From Climacteris rufus (taxonomy: Eukaryota; Chordata; Aves; Passeriformes; Climacteridae): 64,000 nucleotides of DNA. Where the stretch lies: assembly GCA_013398175.1 (NCBI GenBank), contig VZRZ01001923.1, forward strand, positions 434,001 to 498,000, read 5' to 3'. A program made the position numbers and the translations under genes. Below the pieces are notes generated by a model. The model searched no databases. It saw nothing but the letters and a program-made list of their open reading frames with translations, and had not been told where the DNA came from. Below, piece by piece: positions 25,926 to 38,600 of the stretch. Numbering within the stretch: the first letter of the stretch is position 1; each line of letters opens with the position of its first letter.

Positions 25926-28900
25926 AGAATGGAATTGAAATCTGAGTCATAAACCAAGATCCAAAGGCTACTGTTGAATAAACAAACAAAATAAAGCTCT
26001 GGGTTTCATTTCCAGCTTTTGTCTTTGTATTCAAACCTAGGTGAGTTGAGAAGAGATATTTGAGCTGTTTGATATCTTAATTTATACAGACAAGCCCATT
26101 GGCTCACACCATGCTGAAATGCTTGTGCTGTTTAAAAACAGCAAGAAGTTATCCATTCGAGAAAACATCAAACTGAGCAGGGCACTGCTGTGCCCTCGGT
26201 GATTTTGACACACACGTTGTGGCAAGAGCTCTTTTGCTGGAGCCTTTTAGTTTCTTCTCATGGTTACAGTGCAAGTGGTGTTTGTTGCTGCTTTTCTGGA
26301 TTCCAGAGTGCTGCATGTTCCAAAACTAGCTCAAACCTTGGGCCAGGCTCAGCTGAACTTTCCTCCAAATTTGCATTTAACCCAAACCCTGTTACAGTCT
26401 AGACAGATGGAGGTATGAGGTGAAGCCAGATACCTCCATCTTAAGAAAGAAGAGAGGAGGAAGCAGGCATAGGCTGATGGAAAAGTGCTTAAGAACAGAC
26501 ACTGTGGAGGATCTGGGATGGCTTCAGGCAGTGAGAGACAAGTGAGGACAGAAAGAAATTGTCCAACTGGGTATTTTTTCCAAATCTCGTGCACTGGTAA
26601 CGGGGAAAAGATTATAATCCCATAAATAAAGTTACAAGCCACTCCAGCATTGAAGAAAAAAAATCCAGTACCAAAGAATTATGACCTAAGCAAATGTGCC
26701 CACCTCTGCAGACTGGCACAGCCAGGACAGCCATCAGGCACACAGTCAGCAGCACTACACAACACGAGGACATGCATCACTCAATCCACAGTGGGCAGGC
26801 TGAACCCTGCCAAAGCTCCTGGCAGCTACCCAGGGCTATGGTGGTGGCCAGACACTGCATTGCTGCCAGGAGAGGTGAATGCTGGCGTCTGTAATTCTTC
26901 CAAGAACATATCAAATTAGGCTTACACTGACTGTCTCCTAACTGCAATGGGAACATCAGAATTACAGTTAGAATCATGATATTTGGTTAAATATAAACTG
27001 TGGGTCTGGCTGCCAACAAGAGCATGTTCTCTGTGCAGGCCATGGAGGACGTGAGGTTGGCATCTGTCCATTACTGTTTAGCCACAGCTCACTAGAGAGA
27101 GCTCACAGCAGACACAAAGGTGGATGAGCTCAATTCTTCAACAGCTTTATTTCTGCCTCCCACATCAGCTTTTGCAAGACTTTTGCCTTCATTTGATGAT
27201 TCCCTGTTTGTCAGTGAGGGGAGGAGGATCATCAATCTGCTAGTTCTCATCAGCACTGGCACCCCTGTGATAGCCTCAGGTTTGGAAAGCCTCCTGCCAT
27301 TAGGAGATGAACCCTTCATGAAATATTAACGTATTTGCTTTTTGCATGCACAGTCCTCCCACACAAAGTAAAAGTGCCTTCACCATTCATATCCTAGTAT
27401 CTGACAAAGAACACACTCAGGAGGGAAAAAAAGATGGAGGGGCACTACTGAACATATATGTAGTTTCATTTTGGGCTTCAGACTCATTTCCTATTCCAGG
27501 TTCCATCAGAAGAAACTGATTTGGGACAGACAAGATTATATCAGTCTCATCTTCTTGAGGAGAATTAGTCTTGCAGAGAAGGAGCAAATTAGTTAAGGGA
27601 AGATTCAGAGGGCACAAGTGTGACTGCTGTCACAAAGGGAAAGAAGGTCTCTTCAGCCATCACTCAGTGGACACTAGGGCATCCCTTGGGATGGGTGCAT
27701 TCCTAATGCTGACCAGCATCTTACTAATCCAGCCAGGAAATGAACAGTGCCTCTCCATCACACGTCTCTCAGCTCTATGTGGCTGCAGGGCAATTTAAAT
27801 TATCAAGTAGACCAGAGTAAACATCCGAGCTCTCTTGATTTTGCCACTGCAAGAATGTAATTTAAGTTTTCATTTTTCTTCTTTTGCCCATGACCAGCAG
27901 AGAAGCACAATCACCTCTAAGATGTTGGCTGCAGAACTGTGCTGTACCCTCCCCAGGACAAGCAAGTGACACTGCAATGTCCATGTGCTACAGCTGCTCA
28001 CGGCACAAGAACGTCCTCTCACATGAGGATACACATAGCCCAGCTGTTTATGTTTGTGTTTGGAAATTTTAAACCTGAGCATAAAAGTTATGACACATGA
28101 GAAAAAAACAACAAACCAAACAGAGCTGAAAAAAAAAAAATAAGGGATGGAAATTGCAGACACACTCAGAGCTAATGTGGAGGCAGAGCCTTTGGCACAC
28201 AGGTGAGGCCTGTGCTATGGCTGGGTCAACACATTTCTTGTTTCTTCAGCTGTAGCAGGTAGCTGACAGCTACACCCTGGAAATGCTCACTCTAGGGCAG
28301 AAAAATTAAACAAAAGCCTGTCAGATTTTGTCTAGGAACATACAGTTGAGTGGCGGTCCAGCTGATCCTTGCAAATATTCACAGGCAAGTCTCTGTGTCT
28401 GTATCAATGGAAAGGCTAAGGGCAATTCACTCAGCAAGAATCTGTGACCAGCAAATTTTGTCACAAAAGCAACAAGCAGAGAACAGCTTATCCACTGTAA
28501 GATGTTAACCTCTTTTGACCAAAATACTGCTTAGATAAATGATACAATTTGCAAGGTTTGGATTTAACTGAGCAAAATTTTAAAAAATTTAATTTAAATT
28601 TAAATTTTTAAAAATTTAAAAGAAAAAGTTAGTTGTCCAGACTCCTTTCTCACCAATGAAGAAAGAGAAACTTCTAAGGCTCAGTACATCTGACTGATTT
28701 TGGATAGCTGTCCTGGTATGAAATAAATCACTTCTTAAATATATCCATTTCTCTCCATCAGCTTTGAAGAGAGCCTCGACAAGAAGTCAGCTTGAAGTGC
28801 AGATGTCTACCAGCTGAAGCTGATGAATCCCAGCTCAAAATGTCATCCCAACCCCAGGCATTTCTCTACATTACTGGCGGTGAAAGCTGTACTAATAAAG

Positions 28901-30305
28901 ATGGGAGAGTGTTTGCCACACTTGCAGCCTGCAGACAAAGGAAGCTTCCAGTGAACTGTAGTTGTAATTCCTAGTAGCAAAGCAGGCAAAGCAATCTCTT
29001 GGTTGTCAGCTCATTTCTTTGTGAAGCTTCAGAGTTGTGGTTTTGCAGACAGGATATAGGGTATAACTTCTACTCAGCTTCAGCACTGCTGATGTTTTGT
29101 TCTCTCAAGAGACACAGCTCTCTGTGGATACTTCCAGAAGAACCCTATGATTTTTTAAAATCTCTCTATGGCTGCGAAATTATTGCACACACCAGAGAAA
29201 CCCCCACACAAGTGAGTCTGGGCATACAAAGTGACACAGCAAAACCCATCGAGGGGCAGCTGTTTATTAGGCTGTTGCCAAATCAAGAAAGGACGTGGAG
29301 GCAGCTGAGGGATGAACCCCTCACCCAGCTGACTGCATTGTGTGACCCTAACCAGCAGTGCTCAGAGCAGATGCTCAAGGACTGACAAGCCTCAAAGCCA
29401 CTGTCTCATGCAGCTTGTGTGGCCAGCATAGTTCTCAAAGCCTCTCTCTTCTGTGGAAGGGCTTCTTGAAAATCCCAGGCAGCCTACCCAAACCTCTGTC
29501 TTCCTACTCTTGTCTCTTTCCCTAAGGTACCTCACCCCTTACACACTTGCAGTGGAGCCCCCACAGCCCTCTGGGAAGAGGAGGTGGGACAAGTGAAGCA
29601 TGCAGTGTGGGAGCAGGTGAAGGCATATTCCCTGGTAAGGAGCCTCTCTCAGGAATTCTGACTGATTACAAACCCAGGAGCACAAGCCCAGGTGCTCCAG
29701 CAGCTGTTTGGCTGCCTTTCCCATCAGGAGTCCACTGATTCACAGAACTGATGCAGAATGAGACAGGCACGAGTATAATCAGAAAAACCACTGACACACC
29801 CAGCTCCACAGCAGTGAAACCTCAGGTTTTTACTCCATTTATTGACTTCAGCTCAATTAAAACCAGCTATGCTGTAGTTGCTTTCAGATTTTTGTTAAGG
29901 TAGATTTTGTTCCTCAACATCACATTTTCAATGCAAAATATGAAAGCTGAGAATTTGCAAGAATTCCTCCAGCACTGGCCTCACCGAAAGCAAGCGATAT
30001 GCTTAAAACACTATTGATTTAACCTCTGAGGGAGCCATACATCAAAGAGAGTTGACAGTCCAACAAACTGCCAAATTGAAATGGAACTCAGCAAGGCGCA
30101 TAATCATAGAAGGACAAGGGCAATAAACTCCAGAGGAGTTCCTTAGCCACTAACAGAGTCAAAGTATCCATAAGACATGTCCCTGGAGAAAAAAAAAGAA
30201 ATCCCTGAAGAATCCCCATTCATTAGACAAGTAGAAATACTTTAACCTGGAAACTTGTGATTTTTACTGTTTTATTTTTATCATTGCCCCAAAATAAAGC
30301 ACATA
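25926..30305. other. non-coding stretch, no gene recognised
   Basis: No coding exon is recognised. Open frames reach at most 128 codons (28999-29385, +), without a family match. A 12-base A run occurs at 28129-28140 and a pure A/T block at 28574-28621. Otherwise it is unremarkable AT-rich DNA. Confidence 0.55.
28574..28621. repeat. 48-bp pure A/T block with inverted symmetry
   Basis: Forty-eight consecutive bases contain no G or C. They are built from alternating A and T runs, with a perfect 12-bp palindrome (TTTAAATTTAAA) near the middle and imperfect symmetry outside it. Such blocks are easily melted and bend the DNA. Any function is unknown. Confidence 0.7.
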
Positions 30306-30478
30306 TCATAGAATCATAGGATGGTTTGGTTGGAAGACACTGTAAAGGTCATTCCCACGGGCAGGGAAACCTTCCAATAGACCAGGTTACTCAGGACCCC
30401 ATTCAACCTGCCTTGGAAAACATGGCCCTGAAAACCTGGCCTTGAACATTTCAGGGAGGGGGCATCCACAACTTTGGA
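30306..30478 (-). mobile_element. CR1 LINE 3'-end fragment, antisense
   Basis: It starts with the reverse-complement CR1 tail ('atcatagaatcataggatgg'). It continues 'tttggttggaagacactgta', 'aggtcattcccacgggcagg' and 'gaaaccttccaatagaccag', through 'ggccttgaacatttcaggg'. The order matches the antisense of the CR1 3' UTR. Substitutions and a partly repeated 'ccctgaaaacctggcc' segment mark it as degraded. The 5' truncation is very short of the ORF. Confidence 0.85.
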
Positions 30479-33400
30479 TATTGCTATCCCCCCATGTGTG
30501 GGATATCAGAAGTTTCAACACTTCAGCAGTTACCTGAAAAAGTCAAAATACAGCTAATATTCATTAACATAGATAAATAAAATATTTCTCACTGAAAGCA
30601 ATTTAGAGCCATCAGGAGGGAGAGATTCACTGCCTGTAGTATTTTAAGCACCACACACAAGTGTATCCAGCTCCAAGGATCTTGGGCATCATGTTTCCAA
30701 CAAGATCTAGGTCTAGAGATTTCACCAAAGCATTCATTTTTACACACATGTTTTCCAAAAGAGATGATTAAAAGAAAAATCTCACTTTGAACTGCTATTT
30801 ACTATACCCATTAGACAGGCACTGAACAGATGGTAAGTATAGGACAACAGTAATAACATTATCAGCAGCAGAAGTATAGAAGCACATATCAGCAGCACTT
30901 ACACTTCAAGGCTCTGTCCAGGAACATGCATAGCCCATTTTTTAAATAATATATTAACCATACAGACTCATAAATGTTCCCAACAATTTATGTGCTTCAA
31001 TCCTTTGTCTGGATGATTTTTTTTTTTAATCAAAGTTACTATTGGATCTTTGGGATGTGCATTCTAATTGCTATAAATAAATCATGAATGATTGGCTCAA
31101 TGTATTTTTCCATGGCAACTCCTGCGTCACACACAGTGTTACATTTTTGAAAGAGAGCTTTGCTCTTTGAGACAGAGACAAAGATTCACACTTCAGATGG
31201 GCCTCAGACCAATTTTACGGTTTCTGCTTGAGTAGAACATGTATGAGTAATTAAACACAATAATTTTCAATTAATTGTAAACTTTGTGTGGCAAATACAC
31301 ACAAAAAATGCAAGGCTTCTGGATTCTTCAGGCACAGATCATCTGTGACTTGCTCAAACATGAAGCATTCCACTCCAGAAAAGTCCTGTTCCATTTCTGT
31401 CTCACATCAGAGTCCTAAGGAACATGCCTCCTGAAGTCACCAGCAAGGATGGGGAGGAAATTGCTTTCCCAAGGTCTATGGTCTGGTCAAAAGCAGGAAG
31501 GTGACATCTGTGCATAGTAGGTTTGGCCAAGAAAAACAGAAGGAACTCTTTGCAACACAGGATTTGGGCCCAGTAAGTTAAAAGAAGCAAAGCATGAGAT
31601 ACGGATATATTCCCTCCACCTCAAAAAAAAAAGGATAGTTCTACATTACTTGTAATCACTCATCTGCATTAGAAAGGAACATTCCCAAAGTTTTCCATCT
31701 GTTTGCTGAAAAGGACACATGAAATATTTAGTCATGTAGAGAACTAAAATCAATTTTCTACTTATGAGGTAAGATTTGTACACCAGTGTAGAAGTTTTGC
31801 ATCGAAAGCCAAGAAACCTTCTATGATTAACTAAGAAAAATCAAGTTTAAAGACTCAGTTGTTTAAAACTTTCAAAAGCCTCCCAAAGTCCCATTTATAG
31901 CATCAGGCAAGTTCTGTAGCTCAGAAAACACAATTCAGATGCACCTCTTGAGAGAAAAAGTCAAGCAGTTTTAACTTCAAAACAGTGATTCCAGTTCCAG
32001 GGCAGGATGAGGCCTTCAAGAGGAACCCTCTTCAGCAGACTGTATCTGACCAAGTCTTCAAGGGTACACCTGGTTCCAGACACCCTTCCACTTGTTAAGC
32101 TTCACCAGAGTCTCCCAAGCACCTGAGATTTCAACCTGAACCCAAACCAAACTGTGGCTTCAATTCATGCAGATTCACATACAGACATCTTGAAGCATCT
32201 CTAGAATCTTACATGAAACAGAATCCAGAGAAGCTGATTTTGAAAATTTATTGACAAGACTCTCTACATCAAGAAGCTCAAGCTCTTCCCCTTTCATGGT
32301 GTTCACACCGTTTGCCTCTGAACAATATTTTTTGACATCAGTTATTTATTTTCTAAGTGGTATGTATTTATAATCAGTGTATATTTATGACATCCACTGC
32401 CCACATTGCACAGCTTAATTTCCATTTATTCAGAGGAATTTATGTATATATTAAGTAACCCGCAGGAGATGACATGCCTTTTGTTAAACAGACATCTGTG
32501 AAGTAAAATTTACAGTGATCTGCAAACAAACTCACTTATTTCCAGTTCATGGTGAGCGTCAAAAGCTCAGAATGAATTATCCATGCTGGGTAAAAATTCT
32601 GTCTTAACTTTTTCCTAGGATAAATCTGAGTTTTTATATATATAAACACCTCTTTTTGTCTGTTTTCCAGAGAAAATGTTGACCTGGTTTTGAATATTTT
32701 AGTCAAAACTTTTGTTTTAAAATTTTTCACTTGTTCAGTGAAGAAATTTACACTTTTCACGCACATCTATTTATAAAAAAAAAAACACAGATAAAGATAT
32801 ACCTCCAAAAATCTGCACTGGACAGCATGTTCCTTGGTGTTACCACGGAAAAAAGAAGGAAAGGATTTCATTTGACAGGAGATATCTTGTCATTATGACC
32901 AGCTACATGGTTTCAGGTAGAACTGAAATGTTTCAAGCTCTCAAACATTCAGTCTAAACTAAGTCAAACTAACCATGAGGTTCCACAGACAGGTAAACGT
33001 GAGATTTTTTGTGCGAATTATGTAAAGTCTCTTGATAATTACAAATGATTGTTAACGGCAACAAAGCTATCTCAATAATAACAATCTGGCTCGTGTTAAT
33101 TATTACAGCTCTCCTGCTAAGGTACCTTACTGTCTCTGAGCTTCTAGACAGAAGGCCAAATGATAATGTCTCGTACTTCATCATGCCAGTAAATCAAAAT
33201 CACTTTAATTATTCTCCAGTGAAACTCCAAAGGCTTCAAGTCAGCATGGCACGAGCCATATGTTTCTTTCTCTTTGGGCAACGCTGCTAATTAGCAAAGT
33301 TGGGAAAATCTTATTTCAAAGTGATAAAGCACAAACCTCAGCATATGTTTACTTCAGAAGAAGGAGATTTAATTGCAATGAGGACATTTGCTGCTCTGTT

Positions 33401-35389
33401 AACAAGGAGGCTTCGAGGTTAGGCTTTGAAAGAACTTGGTTACATCCTCAGCTGGCGCAGGTCAATGCTGCTTCACAAAACAGCTCTGCTGGATGAGAAC
33501 ACCCCAGCTGGTTGTGCTGCTCATCATTAAGTGCTTGTAACCATGTAAAAACTCCCTCACATGGGACAGCCCGAAGAAAGGCTTTGAAAGATGACATATT
33601 CCTCTTGCAAGACCTGAGGATGTCTGCATTCTTAGACCTGGAGGTTCTCTTCTCCTGAAGGCAAAACAAAATGGTTTACAAGCCAGAAGATTCCTGTCAC
33701 AAGTACTAGTGGAGGGGTCATTCCCCACAGCCAATTTTAGGGCAAAATTTGTTGTCAGCCAGGTGGCTGGAGATGGCTGCAGAAGGGCTAAAGAGCAAAG
33801 TGTTGACACCAAAGCTTCTAATTTCATATTCGTTCGAAAGGTGTTGAACCTTCCTGGGTACATTCATCTTGTAATTAGTACAGCTTTAACCAACAAGGAC
33901 ATAAATTTAATTGAAGTGGACGATGTTTGGATTTTTCAGCCAGTTGCAACACATTGAACAAACTCAAGAAATTCAGTTTCAAGATTGTGTTTATGGAGCA
34001 GTATGAGAAAAGCTGAACCTCACTGAAGTCTTGAAGTTGAGCATGATTACTGCAAACCAGAGTCAATAGAACAACATTCCCTCATTCTACTGTGCATAGC
34101 AAAAGGAAAGCAATTATGAAAACACACCAGCAGTGGAAAAACCTGACACTCTCTTGCCTGTTTTATTTTTTTAATCCCAACCTCATCACTCAGCTACCAT
34201 GAGAGAGTCTTTGAAATTCCATCTCCTTTGCTCCTTCTTAAGAATAAAACCAGAACAGACTAAATAAATTATGGTGAAAATAGATAAAAAAGCTTTGCTA
34301 ATAGTACTGTTGCTTAAGCAACTTGAGAAAGAAGGGTACTGATGATGACAGTCATCAGGAACACAGTGATCACCTTAATTTCTTATATTTGCAGTCAATT
34401 CCACTGTGAATTCATCCAGATGTATGATTTCCCACACAGATGCTCTTTCTCTGCTGTAAGCTCCCTCCAACATCTCTATATGTACAATTGTTCACCTGTA
34501 ATCTTTTTTGAGATTTTTCCAAAGGCGTATCTCATGTCCCACAACTTCCCCAGAATATGGCTGCAAATGTCACATTTTTTATCAGGCTTCACTTACAAAT
34601 TATTGGAAGGGAAGGAGAAATTGATTTTAGGGTAAGAAAAAGAAAAAATCCTTCAGTTGCTTCAAGACACTAATTACAAGTTAGAATGCAGTTTTTAAAA
34701 AATATATATATATCTGCATTTAGAGCTTAGCAGTCTAAATTATGCAGTTATGAACATTACAGTAGCCTAATTAATAACTTGCTCTTAAGAGTACACTGAA
34801 ATTTTGTACCAACGTATAGTGAACATTGTACATACTCTTACTTAAAGGGGCTTTGATGGATTTAAAATTAAAATTCTTTTAGTCAGGAAAATACTGGATT
34901 ATTTGATAAGTCTAAGACTGACTTGAAATAAAATAAAGTCCTGTTGTCTCAGCTGCCACTGTTGGAGGAAGTAGAGAGGCATTTGAAAAGCCAGGTTTCC
35001 ATACAGATTTTATCCTTGCATTTTTATCATGGAATAACCCAGTATCTATCAGCATTCAGAGAACATTTCTCTAACTTAAGTTCTTGAGGTATAACACAAT
35101 GTAACTGTGATACCAAACACTGTGAAAGAGAAATAAACCAAGCAGAAGTCGTCACTGCCACGATTGCCTAGTAAAGACCAGATTTTCAGGTGTTTCCACA
35201 CTCAAAATTACAGGCGACCTCCAGGAGGACACATCTTCTTCACTGTAAAAAATTCAGAAACCCAAACATCTTGTTCAGTTACTAGGGAGATTTGGAGACA
35301 CACACTGAATATGTATAGAGACAGGACAAGAGAAAATGGACAGTATGGTAATTCCAGTTAGAGACTGGGGATGTAAACCACCACCTCTC
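30479..35389. other. non-coding stretch with candidate conserved blocks
   Basis: No exon is recognised. Several AT-rich blocks (about 31045-31290, 32320-32470, 33030-33210) have a dense mix of TAAT, ATTA and TGATT-type motifs, resembling vertebrate conserved non-coding elements more than repeats. A short (TA)n run sits near 34701. Long open frames do not exceed 133 codons and lack recognisable domains. Confidence 0.5.
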
Positions 35390-35519
35390 CAGAAAAAACA
35401 AACAAACAAACCCGCCTCCTCAAAAAAAAACCAAAACAACAAAAAACCTAAAACCAATCAACCAAAAAAAAACCAACACACAAAAAACCAAAAAATCACC
35501 CCCAACAAAAAAAGAAAAA
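35390..35519. repeat. A/C-only low-complexity tract
   Basis: About 130 bases are almost entirely A and C, beginning with (AAAC)n units and then degenerating into A runs separated by CC or CAC. G and T are almost absent. It ends about 20 bp before a CR1 fragment. It has no coding meaning; the apparent Lys/Asn/Gln/Pro-rich open frame is a product of composition. Confidence 0.85.
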
Positions 35520-35540
35520 CATCTGTCTGTGAGTTTAGTG

Positions 35541-35692
35541 AAACTCTGAAATGAGCTGCCCAAGCTGGAGTCTCCGTACTTAGAGATGATTGGAACTGGA
35601 ATTGACAAGGCCCTGGGCAACCTAAAGGAACCCATCCTTAATTAGAAGAGGTCGTTGGATTTCCAGAGGTCCTTTCAAGCCTAAATCAAAAA
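35541..35692 (+). mobile_element. CR1 LINE 3'-end fragment (diverged)
   Basis: The recognisable segments, in order, are 'gaaatgagctgcccaagctg', 'ggaactggaattgacaaggc', 'cctgggcaacctaaaggaac', 'gaggtcgttggatttccag' and 'aggtcctttcaagcctaaat'. This is the layout of CR1 subfamilies that end '..ttggaccagatgatctccag aggtcccttccaacctaaa..'. It is diverged and lacks a clear terminal octamer. Confidence 0.7.
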
Positions 35693-38600
35693 TCACATCA
35701 TGAAATATTTCATGAAGCACCTACAAGTTCCAGTGATCATTAAAATCTTGTCTAAGGTTCTTTTGAAATCCACCCCACGCCCCCCAGATAATGTTTGGTA
35801 CAGTAAGACAACAAAACTCTACAATATTCATGGAAGACACAGCCTCCTTCAGACATCTTTGGAGAAGACATTATTACAATCTTGTTGATCAAAACTAAAA
35901 TTGAAGTATCCCTGATGAAATCACATTGTGACAAACACCAAAATCAAAGAGGAAACACAAGAAAGAAAAAAAACACAAGGAAAGACACAAGATGATTCAG
36001 AGAACCCCTAAACTTTAACTGTACCTTGTTTGTGCTGAAGATTGTTGAAGATGTGATGTGAGGCTCTTGTAGTGAGGTGGCAAGTCTTCAGCATCATATA
36101 AAAGCACTTTCCCCATACTTAGGTGAATGTACTTATGTGAATGCATAATCTTTTTCCCAGGGTCCTTGCAGTTTACTCCAAGTAAGTGAGAGAAAACAAA
36201 AATCAAGAGTTCCCTGTCCCTTTATTTCAAAGGCTCCTTAGCAAATATAGCATATTTTAGCCTGCATTTAAATATGCAGTAACCAATCTACATACCACCC
36301 CTTCTCACCAGTTTTTTCCAGAGTACAGAAGGATTTTTTTTAAAGTGATTTTATGGACTCTGTGTAAAATTCTCTCTTCACTCTTCTAAGTCACTTTTGT
36401 GTCTCTGGCCAATCTCCATGTAACCCTCCCCATGTCTTTATAAGCCTTGCTTTCCTTCATAATTTGCATGCATAATTTCTTTATTAGACACAGTCATTCC
36501 AGCCCCTCTCAATATTTATTTCCAGAAAGAACAGATTCTTCTGAGCCATTAGCAGCTGCAGTCTTACCTTCATGCTGACCTCCTTGCCTCCACCATGACC
36601 CTACAGTAGCATCATCCAATTATATATGCCCATCAATACCCTCATTCTGGGGAAATTGGGTCTATTTAAATTCAGAAGCCTAGCTCTTGCCTTCACCTCC
36701 ACAGCTTAATATACAAGGTCAAATCTAACAGTTATGTGGTTTCTGTTCCCAAAAGTCTGTGGTCTTTAGCACTTCTTTTCCTCAGTACTTGCCATCTCCA
36801 GGATTGCCTCATATCCAGTTGTTTCTCTTGTAAATTACATTCGTATTCTAGAATCCCCAGTTTATCAAAATCCTCCATTTTCTATCCAATTATAACCTGA
36901 CAAAGCAAAATACTGGTTCTCTTAACGTCTTTACTGCTTAAAAATATATACACGTTTGTGTGTGTGTGTATGTGTATATATAAACATGTATACATATATA
37001 TATAAGTACCTTGCTTTAAAAGAGTGTATTTCAGGGTAAGTAAAGGTCTTGCTTCTCTCTTTGAAGCAGTAGTAAATCACTAATTAGTTGTATGGACTCA
37101 GTCAGGTCAAGACAAAGAGCACAAAAAGATGCTGCTCTTCCAAGTTCATCAGTCTCCCTGCAGGTAAACAAGCTGCAGTGACAACCACAGGTGGAGCCTG
37201 TTGTTATTGTAACTTAACTTCCCACACAAGCCTGAGCCAAGCAAGGGGGGATGAGTGCAGTGCCCTGGTGATAGTTATTTATGTGCCTTGACACACAGAG
37301 AGAAATCAGTAATGCATGGTTCCCAATTTTCTCAATATTTTCATATACCTGCACAAAATGGTTTGCAAGAAAAATAATCACCAGCTGGCAGCCAGACAGC
37401 TCTGCAGATAATGGATATTTTTATACCTTCAGACTCTGAACTGCCATGTCATTGCTGCAAGGTCAGCATTTAAGTAGTTAAACCATGCTTAATTAACACT
37501 GGGGTTTTTTCACTTTGATAGTAATTATTATCATAACATTGTTGCTTAGTTGCCACCCTCTGAGATCACCTGATTTATTGCTTTACCAACAAAGTTTTGC
37601 CCTTAAAAGGGTGCTCTTTAACTCTTTGGGAAGTCTCAGACTTTTACATCACAAGAAGTCACACAGCCTGTCCCAGCATGGCAGGATGACTGTCTTCTGT
37701 TCTGAGCTCTCTTCTTGATCTCCTCTGTGATTTGACACGAGTTGCTTCACTCTGCACTGGTTCTGTCTGCTCTGTTTGTAATCAGGGCATAGACCTTGTC
37801 CCTGGGAAGTGCCTGTGAGTGCCTACCACAAACAAGGCTTTAAGTCTTAGTATCCATAAAAGTAGGTGACAAAAGGGTGTGACATCTCAAATGAAGTGTC
37901 ATATACCACTGCTTTGTAGGGCATAAAAACTTCCATCACTTTGTGTAAGGGAAAGTAATGACAATGAATTCAAGTCTCATGGAAAAATAGGGTAAAATTT
38001 TCTCCTGGAGAATTAGTACTAACATATTTTAAATGTGCAGTAGATATTACATTTAAAATACAAATTTAAAAAAAAGTGTAAGAAATGCACCTATAAATCA
38101 TCTTTCAGACAAGAACAAGATATTAATCTGTATTTGTTTTCAGAAAGGGAGACTGTTATCCCGGTTCTGGACAAACCACAACACATTTAGTATGGGAATC
38201 AGACCCAAGCCTAACAAAACAGCATCTGTTGATTCTTGGTCTCCATAAACAAAACAACTGAATTCCAGCTTCAGCATCTCACAGCAAAGAAAAGGAGTAG
38301 ATACATTTTTCTATAGAAACAGAAAATTTGAAGAGCTTTAATTTTTTGACAACTATATTCACTCTGCAATACATCTACATCAATCACCACCCACGCATGC
38401 TTTGAAGACTGAAAGTAGATAGTAAGTCTAGCAGAACTTCGTGGTGGGAGTTGTGAGGCTTTTTTTATCAAACCTTGAAAGTAGGCTTTTAAAAAGTGGC
38501 TTTAAAAACCTGGTTAAATCCCAAAGATATTAAAATTTTGGACCAACTACTCATCTCCCAAGTTTTAAACCAGTGGAATCGCCATTTTAGGTAATTCTTA

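Noticed and set aside
35340..35554. Lys/Asn/Gln/Pro-rich open frame
   Set aside because: It is the translation of an A/C-only low-complexity tract and not a protein.
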